DNA from: Cristatella mucedo | Taxonomy: Eukaryota > Bryozoa > Phylactolaemata > Cristatellidae | NCBI GenBank assembly: GCA_009760855.2 | Contig: WPIO01000084.1 | Span: 186,501 to 246,500, forward strand | Direction: 5' to 3' | Length of the DNA stretch: 60,000 nt | Shown here: piece after piece, positions 26,110 through 33,391 of the stretch | Layout of the letters: each line of letters starts with the position of its first letter | Numbering within the stretch: position 1 is the stretch's first letter | Notes under the pieces: generated by a model | Database searches by the model: none | What the model was told of the DNA's origin: nothing | What the model saw: the letters and a program-made list of their open reading frames with translations, nothing else | Position numbers and translations under genes: made by a program

Positions 26110-29100
26110 AGCTCTAATTTCAATGCAGTGGCGCTCTGCTATAACCATGCATTGATCATTACCTGTCTCCACAGCTCCAGTTTCTCAACTGCATCGCAGC
26201 TTGTCTTCCTGGCACATGCTCTTGGATGTCTACTAAATTTTTTAAATTAAATGACTACAAGACCAGTCTAATGGATGTGGAAAACCTAGTGTCCTTCAGA
26301 AACATGGATGCATCTCTTAAATTTTGACTCAGATTGCATCTCACGTGTAACTCGTGCATTAGACCTATGTGTTGTATGTCAATATTAGCCTTACACTTGA
26401 TGGTTATATCTTCTCAGCAGTCAGGTCTGCCACTTTATATTACATCGAAAATGTCGGGCATGCTTATGTAAGGTTTCCTCGGCCAAGTTAGTTCTTGCAT
26501 TAGCCATATTTAAGCTAGACTGCAGCAAATGTAAAGCGCCTAGAAAGAGATTGAGTCCTCTTAGGGCGCCTAATCAAGTGTATTATTATTATTACTATTA
26601 TCATTAACTCTTACTATCCATCCTGCTTGAAAGACAGCTTTGCAGTCAGTTTAAAACTAAAGAAGTAATAGTAACAATAATAATAAGAATACATTTGTTT
26701 AGTGCCCTCAGAGCACTTAATCTCTTTCTAGGCACTTAACACATGCTGTAACGAAAGCATGGTTAAATGATTAGTGGTAGGATCCACACTGCCAGCAAGC
26801 ATGACATGGTTAGAGGTGACATGCAATGTCAACATGTAAAAATCTGAATAAAAATAAAATAAAATTTAAAATTTAAATTAAAAAATAGCTGTAGCTTACA
26901 CAGTATCAGCCTGCATAAGCATACAAAGGAGAATGACAAGGTCCCACTAAATGCTTCTGATAAACAGATGCATTTTAAGCTTTTTTTGTTAGGTAGGCTG
27001 GCGCCAGACAATAAAGGGACCTAAAAGTGACTTGACAGAACCTTGAAGTCTTAGCATTTGATTGGAAGCCAGTGGATGTCGGCTAGATGTGGTATGTGAC
27101 AACTGCACTGCTCACGACAATCGTAGATGCAGAGTTTTTCACTAACTGTAAGCCCTTGATTGCGCAGGCCGATAGACCAGCAAGCAGTGAGTTACAGAAG
27201 TCGATACACAATGTCATAAATGTGTGGACCAATGTAGATGTAGTCTAAGCAAGCCCGAATTTTAGCAATGTTATTTAGCTGAAGTAGGCAGACTTGACTG
27301 TGGAGCTGTGGTTGCCTAGTGAAAGGTAACTTTGGAACACGACACCTTGATTTCGAGCAGATGCAGCAGGAGATATCGTTGCAGAGCCGATTGAGAGCAT
27401 TAAGCTTTCCAATTTCCAAGTCGTGCCTGGTTTTCTCATAACTAGTAAGTTAGTTTTGCCGTAATTTAATTTGAGAAAAATCGCAGCCATCTATGTGCGG
27501 AGGTCATCAATACATGCAGGAAGAGAGTTGAGAGAATTGTACATGCTGGAAGGCTGTGAGGGATTAAAGCAAGCTTACAACTGAGTGTCGTCCCTATAGA
27601 AGTGAAAGCCTAGATTGTGCTTGGCGAGTTACATCGGCAAGAGTGTGAGTATACATGTGAAAAGAAGCAGACCAAGCACAGAGCCCTGACGTACACAGTA
27701 CTTCGGTAGCTCCTCGAATGTCTTTGTTCGTTTACATCAATGCTCTTGAGTCTCCCACTGAGATAGGACCTGAACCATTGCAGTGCTGTGCCAGTGATGC
27801 CCGGGTGAAATGAGAGGGGCTCGATGACTTCGTGTTCCGATTCAGTATCAAACGCTGCCTAAAGATCAAAACAAGCAAGAAACTTGACTTAAGTCTGAAT
27901 TCCTAAGAAGGTCGTTGTACACCCACCCGAAGCAATTCTGACTTGTATTGATTAGTACCGAAACCAGAGTGACACTTCCTAGGTTTGAAGTTTCAATATA
28001 AAGTTCAGCCGGTCTGCCACAACTTGTTATGTTAGTTATGCATATCAGCAGCAGATAGATTCGATTCATCACACAAGTAGGACAGTAGGAATAGGGTCTA
28101 CATGACTAGTCGTCTTTTTTATTTGGTGGCGAATTTCAGGGTGAGGTCAGTCATGGACCCCGTCATTGGTGTGCTGCACGGAATTGAGGGATCAGGGTCA
28201 TGTAGGGCTGTTAGGGATATGATTCCGGAGAGAATGCTGCTACCATAGGGATGGACTCTGATCTTGTTTATCTTACTGACGAAGAAGCTAGAGATGTGTT
28301 CCACAAGGATCACTAGGCAAGGAGCTGATGTGGAACCGGTTCAGGAGATGGTTGATCGTAGACATAAGCATTTTTGGATCGTGCACATGGGGTTAAAAAA
28401 AAATATACAACCCAAGCTTGGCTTTTTGGTAGGATCGATTAGTATGGTGAACAGTAGTTTCGTATGTCGTACGATGGACAGTCTGGTCTGATCTTATGTA
28501 TGCTTTCTCAAGCTTGTGCTTAGTACACCTAGCTAGTTTAATATATAGGGTAAGTTAGTGACCATCCGGCTGAGACGGGACATTTTGCTTAGTCAGAGGT
28601 GCAAACTCGTTAAGCATGTCAGCAAGTGTCGTGTGCTCGTTGATCGTGAACACAGCAAGACCCACATTACGGCATCTCTCTCTGCCCTACTCTGGCTCCC
28701 AATCAAGCAGTCCTTAGCTCCAAGATCTGGTCACTGACGTGATCCCAGTGGTTAAGGTGCTTGCCCTTAACGACCGAGGTAAAGGTGAATGTATTTGATG
28801 ACCTAGATCGTGGGCTCGAGCCTCGTGGTATATGGGAAGTGATTGAGTAGGCCTAAGCAAGAGAATGGAGGGACCCAAACGTGATAAGCAATGGTAAAGT
28901 CAGTGATCGACGGGATGTAGTGAAGGTCGGTAAAAGATGGTGTAATGTAGTTTCGAAGTTCACGACAGACAATAATAGCTGTCGGGTTTTGTTCCGACTT
29001 CAATATTCTTATTGCTCACGAACTAAAACCTGCAAATGTTAGTTTGTGTCTGTACTTACAGTTCTGGCAGGCAGACCACATCAGACCAGTGTACGCTGGT

Positions 29101-29259
29101 GGTGGCCAATGTGACATGGACAACCTTCGCACGCTCTGTACTCCGTGCCACTATTCTGTTACTGCCAATCAAGCACAGCAGCGAAAGAAGGCGCGAAAGC
29201 TTGGCGGTATCATCGGGACAGGCACCATTACTAAGTTCTTCACCAGCTCTCCACAATGA
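2666..29259 (+). CDS. ZRANB3: ZRANB3, 3' part of gene (12 exons, 5' end outside window)
   Basis: ZRANB3 is a SNF2-family annealing helicase and structure-specific nuclease. It binds polyubiquitinated PCNA at stalled replication forks in the nucleus. The exons are 2666-2845, 2950-3126, 5236-5992, 6093-6245, 9885-10205, 14777-14953, 18230-18353, 19302-19595, 22246-22389, 22682-22785, 25746-25854 and 29062-29259. Together they give about 912 residues here; the N-terminal helicase lobe lies left of base 1. Domain order matches the vertebrate protein: helicase end (DRAHRIGQ), PIP-like motifs, NZF finger, conserved middle domain, cysteine-rich segment and HNH nuclease. All intron phases join if one base is missing from exon 14777-14953. 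Two introns use GC donors. Identification is very secure; individual borders are inferred from splice consensus and phase. Confidence 0.93.
2950..3126 (+). CDS. ZRANB3: ZRANB3 exon: post-helicase linker
   Basis: The exon encodes 59 residues, with the GDK and [10 protein letters not shown] segments aligning to the vertebrate linker just after the helicase. The acceptor at CTCTAG (2949) is chosen over the nearer ACAG because only it keeps phase 0 with the previous exon. The exon ends AAG before GTGAGT. The intron upstream is only 104 bp. Confidence 0.85.
3127..5235 (+). other. ZRANB3 intron
   Basis: No exon is needed here: flanking exons both have phase 0. The stretch holds a long (GT)n microsatellite at 4546-4641 and otherwise no repeat I recognise. 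Confidence 0.7.
4546..4641 (+). repeat. (GT)48 microsatellite
   Basis: This is 96 bp of uninterrupted GT repeats, followed by about 35 bp of imperfect GT/CT units. Long (GT)n tracts can adopt Z-DNA. Its translation in all frames is artefactual. Confidence 0.97.
5236..5992 (+). CDS. ZRANB3: ZRANB3 exon: large acidic/serine-rich linker with PIP-like motifs
   Basis: This is the longest exon (252 codons, phase 0 to 1). It begins right after TTGCAG. Near its start is QLTLTEML, at the position of the PCNA-interacting box in vertebrate ZRANB3. About 65 codons later comes a second PIP-like motif, GINFSQFF. A basic patch (RKRKR) lies between them, which is typical next to PIP boxes. The rest is low-conservation, Ser- and Cys-rich linker. 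It ends CAA G before GTAATG. Confidence 0.85.
6093..6245 (+). CDS. ZRANB3: ZRANB3 exon: linker
   Basis: The exon is 153 bp (phase 1 to 1). It starts after TTTCAG, 100 bp downstream of the previous exon, and ends CTC G before GTAAAT. It is open in the required frame and rich in Ser and Asp. It joins in frame to the NZF exon at 9885 (codon G+AC, Asp). No domain is recognised; support comes from phase and splice sites. Confidence 0.7.
7388..7455 (+). mobile_element. LINE/SINE 3'-tail fragment
   Basis: It carries the common 3' signature GTAAAGGGCCTAAAAAGAG, then TTCTCAAAGGGTGCTAAACA and ATTATTAG. Only the tail is recognisable. Confidence 0.65.
8262..8395 (+). repeat. 120-bp dispersed repeat, copy 1
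   Basis: The sequence runs from TAATGTATCTCCGTCTG through AACTCCACAAAGCCATAAAG to GTACGCATTCGGTACC. Three other copies lie at 15933, 47538 and 59445 (reverse). No open frame and no tRNA-like boxes are seen; the type is unknown. Confidence 0.85.
8425..8770 (-). mobile_element. LINE reverse-transcriptase C-terminal relic
   Basis: The DNA matches 32699-33050 closely, a stretch encoding the end of a non-LTR RT protein ([18 protein letters not shown] type). Both copies start with AGCAGAGTCAGGAGAGCAG or a near match. It is a decayed copy inside a ZRANB3 intron. Confidence 0.75.
9885..10205 (+). CDS. ZRANB3: ZRANB3 exon: NZF (RanBP2-type) zinc finger
   Basis: The exon is 321 bp (phase 1 to 1). It encodes the NZF finger that in vertebrates reads K63-linked ubiquitin chains on PCNA. 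The visible core is W-A-C-S-C-x3-N-x6-C-I-G-C. The first pair is spaced C-x-C rather than the usual C-x2-C. About 35 residues on, C-G-H with C-I-L-C resembles a second, degenerate finger. The exon ends ACA G before GCGAGT, read as a GC donor because phase 1 is exactly what the next exon needs; the alternative GT at 10251 would give phase 2. Confidence 0.85.
12345..12535 (-). repeat. tRNA-derived SINE (family B), near full length
   Basis: Reverse-complemented, it starts GAGCCGTGATGGCACACTAG (box A-like) and has box B in GTCGTGGGTTCGATTCCAG. The family core follows (GGCGATCCTTTATCGCCAC ... GTAAAGGCTCTTCTGTCGC), then the AGGCTGTTTAAGCAGCTAGG tail. Confidence 0.88.
12905..13010 (-). mobile_element. 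LINE/SINE 3'-tail fragment
   Basis: The minus strand shows GCGCCAAGATTTAAGTCAG, TTCTCTTACGGCACTATTC and an imperfect ATT/ATC repeat, the usual 3' end of the family. It is diverged. Confidence 0.55.
13290..13700 (+). pseudogene. Tc1/mariner-like transposase relic
   Basis: Plus-strand translation shows the Tc1 catalytic region in pieces: a WGCFGKNG block, then [13 protein letters not shown] and [10 protein letters not shown] after an in-frame stop. Stops and frame changes make it dead. The N-terminal DNA-binding part is not seen. Confidence 0.75.
13858..13945 (-). mobile_element. LINE 3'-tail fragment
   Basis: On the minus strand, CGCCTAGAAAGAGATTGAG, TTCTCTTAGGGCGCTTTATC and AAGTG are followed by ATT/ATC triplets. 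This is nearly identical to the tail at 38885-38970. Confidence 0.8.
14777..14953 (+). CDS. ZRANB3: ZRANB3 exon with apparent one-base deletion (frameshift)
   Basis: The first half (VEYVYHRG, 14779-14829) and second half (VNFHLTD ... LPDVLQ ... FVTSWN, 14840-14953) both align to the conserved ZRANB3 middle domain, but they lie in different frames. The exon is 177 bp; its neighbours need a length of 3n+1, so one base appears missing between the TAG at 14826-14828 (second frame) and the TGA near 14860 (first frame). The acceptor is TTGTCAG. The end is AG before GCAAGT, the ideal GC-donor sequence. Confidence 0.78.
15933..16055 (+). repeat. 120-bp dispersed repeat, copy 2
   Basis: It shares AATGTATCTCTGTATG, AACTCCACCAAGCCATAAAG, GCACTCAAAGCCTAAGCGG and CTTTCG with copies 1, 3 and 4. 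It is more diverged at its 3' end. Confidence 0.82.
16060..16680 (-). pseudogene. Tc1/mariner-like transposase relic
   Basis: Minus-strand translation contains [15 protein letters not shown] and [10 protein letters not shown], then a decayed equivalent of the NPIENLW block. This corresponds to the DDE catalytic domain of Tc1-like transposases. Several stops follow; it is not functional. Confidence 0.75.
16715..16875 (-). repeat. tRNA-derived SINE (family A) with LINE-like tail
   Basis: Reverse-complemented, it has CCACTGGTTAAGGTCCTTGCC (box A side), box B in ATCGTGGGCTCGAGCCCC, then AATAGAGCTCAAGTTC and a tail like that of the resident LINE. Confidence 0.82.
17075..17200 (-). repeat. tRNA-derived SINE (family A), diverged
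   Basis: The reverse complement retains GAGGTAAAGTGCTTGCC, ATGGGCTCGAGACC and the tail piece GAGATAATGTTCGCTTAGG. It lies in the same orientation as the copy about 200 bp upstream. Confidence 0.65.
18230..18353 (+). CDS. ZRANB3: ZRANB3 exon: conserved middle domain
   Basis: The exon is 124 bp (phase 2 to 0). It starts after TTTCCAG with G, giving an Arg codon with the AG of the previous exon. It encodes LKTREQAIL through TCKQRYITK, and RYITK is nearly identical to the vertebrate protein. It ends AAG before GTAACA. Confidence 0.9.
18354..19301 (+). other. ZRANB3 intron
   Basis: Flanking exons are both phase 0. It contains one SINE A copy at 18945-19100; otherwise nothing recognised. Confidence 0.75.
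18945..19100 (+). repeat. tRNA-derived SINE (family A)
   Basis: It shows TTGGCTCAGTATTTAAGATG (box A), GGTCGTGGACTCAAACCCCG (box B) and the tail TTTTCGTAGGGTGCCACA followed by ATTATATTATGATTATT. Confidence 0.8.
19302..19595 (+). CDS. ZRANB3: ZRANB3 exon: linker before cysteine-rich segment
   Basis: The exon has 98 codons (phase 0 to 0), between TTTCAG and a GTAAGA donor. It begins DDIAFA, matching the vertebrate EDVAVA, and ends PSSTGYVQ, matching a PSTSKGYLQ stretch. The middle is Ser/Ala/Gly-rich and poorly conserved. Confidence 0.88.
20354..20433 (+). repeat. GA-rich low-complexity tract
   Basis: These are interrupted GA/GAGG repeats with two copies of a GGGTAGATTGAGAGAGA unit. The plus strand is purine-only over long runs. 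Confidence 0.85.
21796..21879 (+). repeat. (CT)42 microsatellite
   Basis: This is about 84 bp of uninterrupted CT repeats, a polypyrimidine strand in the sense direction of the ZRANB3 intron. Confidence 0.96.
22086..22165. repeat. 80-bp perfect palindrome with (AT)15 centre
   Basis: The 25-base left arm (22086-22110, TAGAAAGTGATTTCAACCC and on) is exactly reverse-complementary to the right arm (22141-22165). The 30 bases between are (AT)15, itself self-complementary, so all 80 bases form a perfect palindrome. The left arm and its upstream bases match the LINE/SINE 3' tail signature (GTAAAGGGCCTAGAAAG). Confidence 0.95.
22246..22389 (+). CDS. ZRANB3: ZRANB3 exon: cysteine-rich segment
   Basis: The exon has 48 codons (phase 0 to 0). 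It starts after GTTGCAG. It encodes [13 protein letters not shown] and [11 protein letters not shown], two C-x2/3-C pairs conserved in ZRANB3 and likely metal-binding, just before the HNH module. It ends AGG before GTATGC. Confidence 0.92.
22682..22785 (+). CDS. ZRANB3: ZRANB3 exon: pre-HNH zinc-binding segment
   Basis: The exon is 104 bp (phase 0 to 2). It encodes [14 protein letters not shown], matching the vertebrate GVCQLCNVNAQELF segment. It starts after TTTACAG and ends GTG AG before GTAAGA. Confidence 0.92.
24255..24705 (+). mobile_element. LINE 3' end: RT C-terminus and tail
   Basis: The plus strand encodes [18 protein letters not shown] and [19 protein letters not shown], the terminal domain of the resident LINE RT. 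The conserved 3' UTR and the TTCTCTGAGGGTGCTATACA tail with ATCATCATT follow. It is 5'-truncated. Confidence 0.88.
24722..24803 (+). repeat. Tandem duplication, 43-bp unit x2
   Basis: TTATGCTTCATCTTCAGTTG and what follows are repeated almost exactly with a 43-base period. The second unit lacks the last few bases. It lies directly after the LINE tail. Confidence 0.95.
25746..25854 (+). CDS. ZRANB3: ZRANB3 exon: helical segment before HNH
   Basis: The exon is 109 bp (phase 2 to 0). It starts after TTTTGCAG and ends CAG before GTAGGA. It encodes [10 protein letters not shown] and the [15 protein letters not shown] stretch, which aligns with the vertebrate segment leading into the HNH domain. 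Confidence 0.88.
26061..26106 (+). repeat. (GA)23 microsatellite
   Basis: This is 46 bp of uninterrupted GA repeats. Confidence 0.95.
26515..26610 (+). mobile_element. LINE 3'-tail fragment
   Basis: It reads GTAAAGCGCCTAGAAAGAG, TCCTCTTAGGGCGCCTAATC and AAGTG, then ATTATTATTATTACTATTA. It lies tail to tail with the minus-strand LINE whose tail begins near 26660. Confidence 0.82.
26660..28480 (-). mobile_element. LINE relic, about 1.8 kb
   Basis: The minus strand carries, in order from 28480, the pre-RT segment ([14 protein letters not shown] at about 28300), RT pieces ([30 protein letters not shown] at about 27480-27300) and the standard 3' tail at 26660-26750. Many stops and frameshifts show it is old and dead. 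Confidence 0.85.
28735..28850 (+). repeat. tRNA-derived SINE (family A) head
   Basis: It has CCCAGTGGTTAAGGTGCTTG (box A) and GATCGTGGGCTCGAGCCTCG (box B). The usual LINE-like tail is replaced by minus-strand LINE sequence from about 28860. Confidence 0.8.
28860..29010 (-). mobile_element. LINE reverse-transcriptase fragment
   Basis: It aligns with 39385-39530 on the same strand (GAGGGACC, AGGTCGG and GACAGACAA blocks). On the minus strand it encodes decayed [12 protein letters not shown], equal to LHWLPVQQRIDFK. It ends about 50 bp before the last ZRANB3 exon. Confidence 0.75.
29062..29259 (+). CDS. ZRANB3: ZRANB3 last exon: HNH nuclease domain and stop
   Basis: The exon encodes 65 codons plus TGA. 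It holds the HNH motif [21 protein letters not shown] and PCH, with the catalytic His, Asn and His all present, so the nuclease looks intact. The extreme C-terminus (TITKFF) resembles a PIP/APIM-type PCNA-binding end. The acceptor is CTTACAG. I see no clear AATAAA in the next few hundred bases. Confidence 0.93.
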   Translation, partial: FWQADHIRPVYAGGGQCDMDNLRTLCTPCHYSVTANQAQQRKKARKLGGIIGTGTITKFFTSSPQ

Positions 29260-29961
29260 CACTTACTAATCGTGAGCTGTGTAAACCTTATCGTGATACC
29301 AGCTTAGTCAGTGTCATTTCCAATGCATTTCTCTTATATCAGTCCTGCTTGCATGTGAGACATATTTCTAGTGATAAGTTTTCATACAGAAAGGTATATT
29401 TTGGAATGGTTATATAATAATATAGTTTGTATGGATCGGCATTATGGCATTATTTTGAGTGTCGGCTGCACGACTTAACGTGGCTGCCAATCGTCGTTTG
29501 AGCTAGTGAGCACTCGCATCGTTCCATCCAGCTTTTGACGGTTTGTGGAGTTCGGCTAGTAAATATAACTTGTCAGTTTGGCACTGAGGAAAACATCATT
29601 TCTGCATAAAGCAGCTCAGCAAAATTCTAGAGGTATAAGCAACTCTGGCAGCTTACCAAATTTCTGCATTATAGATAGGGCACGTGTTGGCAAAACAAGG
29701 AGCCAGATTCATTGAGTCGTAGTAGCCAAATAGTTACAATGCTAAATGATATCAGCTACTCAATGATTACCCATGTCTAGGTTTATGTCAACTTGCTCAC
29801 TCGAAAGCACAAAAGGGCAACACACATGTGCCTCATTGGCCAAGCAGTGAAATGACCTGTTTAGATAGGTGTGGCTGTATTATCACCGACCAACATGCCG
29901 AGCAGATAAGCAGGCGTTACCATTCCATTGGACAAAGACGAGGTTGTTCAAAATATCCATT

Positions 29962-30900
<939 letters not shown>

Positions 30901-30919
30901 GGTTAGCTGATTTACCTGC

Positions 30920-31060
30920 CTCATTTGTAAAGCAGCAGAAGAGCAGCAATCATCACCGCTTTCGATGGGCAGTAACGGATCGCTAACTGATGGACTCAAA
31001 CCCACAACATGTGTCATGAATAGCTAGCACCTTACCTCCTGGGCTTAGACCTGGGGACAG
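30920..31060 (-). repeat. tRNA-derived SINE (family B), diverged
   Basis: It retains CAGCAGAAGAGC, ATCACCGCTTTCGATGGGCA and GGATCG of the family core, and a decayed box B (GGACTCAAACCC, reversed). It lies on the minus strand. Confidence 0.65.
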
Positions 31061-31418
31061 AGATGCAATTCCAGTACTGCCCAATCGACCGCACCTGCTT
31101 ACAAAATGTGCCAGGTGATAACACCGAAACAGAAGTGTTTGAAACATGTATGCATATTACCTACCAGCTGACTGCTTATTAGATATGAACTGTTGGATGT
31201 TTATGAAAACAACGAACTGAACGATAACAGCACTAGTGCTAAGGAAATTAGTCCTCTTAGTTTGCCTTTGGAAGGTTGCCACGGTATCAATGACCTTAAT
31301 TAACAGAAGAGCTATTAATGCCTGCACTGTGTGCATGTGGCTGCTTGTTCATTGTTGGTCTTGCTATGGTGTTTCACAGATGGTGAATTTGTTCACTGTT
31401 ACCTTGTTGTCTGTTCAG

Positions 31419-31564
31419 GGGCAGCAAGCAAGAGGGCTGCAGCTCCCACACGTTGCATCCGATATGGCGCAGACTCGTGGCAGAAAAAAAAAACAGCGAA
31501 GAAGGCTGCTCCGGGCGTGCAGATTCGCACTGTGGGGCGCCCGAAGAAGGCACCAGCAGTTTAA
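31419..31564 (+). CDS. Candidate terminal exon of an unidentified gene (low confidence)
   Basis: After a good pyrimidine tract and CTGTTCAG, the frame starting GG|GCA GCA is open to TAA at 31562-31564. It encodes a very basic tail: KKKTAKKAAPG, then VQIRTVGRPKKAPAV. The GRPKK core resembles an AT-hook, as in chromatin proteins. I find no matching upstream exon between 29260 and 31418, and its phase does not fit as an alternative ZRANB3 ending. It could be chance. Confidence 0.25.
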
Positions 31565-31844
31565 GCAGGACTTTATGCCCCAAAAGGAAACTGCGACCTA
31601 TGAATCCCCACTTCAGCTACTCCAATTGCTTTTTCCTGTGTGGCACTGCTGGCTGAACCATCAGGTTATTTATGCTGTAACAGGCAAACAACCCGACTAG
31701 CTCCTTTATAAAGCCTGCTGAAGTGCAGCTCACTTTGAGGTCGACTTAGACACAGGCACACAGATTGTACCATGAGCGCTGACAGGTAAACCTCTAATTT
31801 GAACGGACAGGCATGAATGGCAGGCGAAGGGCTGAACTCAGGTG

Positions 31845-32000
31845 GCAGTCTCACAGTAACAAGTTCACGACTTTGGCCCCGAGGTCATGGGTTCGAATCC
31901 TGAGGTGGGCGATCCTTTATTGCCACTACAAGTGGTCATGGCCGTAAAGGCTCTTCTGTCCTTATACAAAAGAGGCTGTTGAATCGGCGTCTTTTTTTAC
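31845..32000 (+). repeat. tRNA-derived SINE (family B)
   Basis: Box B is excellent: GAGGTCATGGGTTCGAATCC. The core GGGCGATCCTTTATTGCCAC and GCCGTAAAGGCTCTTCTGTC follows, then the AGAGGCTGTTGAATCGGCG tail. Confidence 0.88.
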
Positions 32001-32689
32001 GGTGGGGTTTGCCTGATTTTCGAGCACGATTACTCCAGAAGCAAGGCTGCTTACCTCGTCGGTTCAGTGTCACAAGCTAGTTGCACCAACGGTTTCCCCA
32101 TTGCACAGCCGTCCCGATGGTGAACTGCGATGCTGATGTTTCAGATCAAGTGCCTGTCGATGATGCTCGTCCTCAGTTGATTCACCAAACTTCTCACCAT
32201 TTGCTAGACTCGCATTAGTCAGGCTTGTGCTCAACACAGTCTGAAATCAAAGCCACCCCTAATGTGCTTAGTCGACAGCTTACGTCAAGCCAGGAATATA
32301 AAAATGTATGTTCAGGTAAGGCACGATCTAAAAAGCAGATATAGTCAGATGCAATCCTCAGCAAAGCAAGAATAAGATGCAGATAAAGGCTATGAGGTAC
32401 CCTTTTTCTGGGCAGTTGATATGATGCAAAGTTCAATATCAAGCATGCTTTAGCAGCTACTCCAAAGCAGATAAGATCATAAATTACGGAGAAAAGCACC
32501 GCTGTGGTGGCCTACGAAAAGAAGCAAGCGCTATTTGAAAATTCCCAAGAACCTATAGACCTGGCAATGCTTATGTGTGCATGTTGGTGTGGAATGGCTG
32601 TGTTGGTGAAACAGCTGTGACTGATATGCCCTAAGTAGATTTAAGATTTCATGGGTAGAAGCAATGACTTCGGTGGCATAAAAGCTTAC

Positions 32690-33200
32690 AATGATATATT
32701 GTGCATAGCAGAGTTAGGAGAGCAGTTGAGGTAGTGAGTAGCATGGAAGTAGCAGCTCAGGACCGCTGAAAAAGATGTGCCATAGTCGGCAGTTGGAGAG
32801 TAGATATCGTTGCGCAAAAATTGTGGAAGCGAGTTCCACAGTCTAGGACCTGCAGAGCTAAAGCTTCTGTCGCCAATTGTCTTTAAGTGGAGGAATGGGA
32901 CAGCTAATTTATTGTCCACACAGAACCTGAGGGCGCGAACAGGCTGAAACTGATGCAGCAGTTCAGCTAGGTATGAAGGAGCCAAGCCGTGGCAGGCCTT
33001 GTGGGTCAGCATAAGAAGTTTGCTCTGTATCCTTTGCTGAACCGGCAACCATCCTAGCTCTTCCAGCAAAGGTGACACGTGCTCAAACCGCTGGGACTTG
33101 AAGACCAGCTTTGCAGCCATATTCATAGTCCGCTGTAGTGGCATAATAGCTTTCTTTGGATGGGTGACTACGATGACGTCCGATAAGCTGTGCCTTACTC
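32690..33200 (-). mobile_element. LINE RT C-terminal fragment (second LINE subfamily)
   Basis: The minus strand encodes, in one open stretch, [35 protein letters not shown] and [19 protein letters not shown]. This is the terminal region of a CR1/L2/Jockey-type RT, different from the 39-40 kb copy. It starts about 190 bp downstream of the WDR20 stop and may be transcribed in its 3' UTR. Confidence 0.85.
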
Positions 33201-33391
33201 CACAGTGGCGGAGAAATGGACAGAAGCTGTCACTATGCACTGCCATCGAAGATGCATGGTCATCAAGTTTGGCAATCCCGAATGCACAGGCACACACTCG
33301 CGTGTGCGCGCACACAGACAGACACACGGGCAATTCAAATGTGGTGCAGTGGGAAACTTGCTAACAATTAAATTCCATCCTCACTGCCAAG

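Larger units (their letters stand above)
25855..29061 (+). other. ZRANB3 last intron
   Basis: It holds (GA)23 at 26061, a LINE tail (26515-26610), a long minus-strand LINE relic (26660-28480), a SINE A copy (28735-28850) and another LINE fragment (28860-29010). About two thirds of the intron is mobile-element DNA. No exon is needed by phase. Confidence 0.75.
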
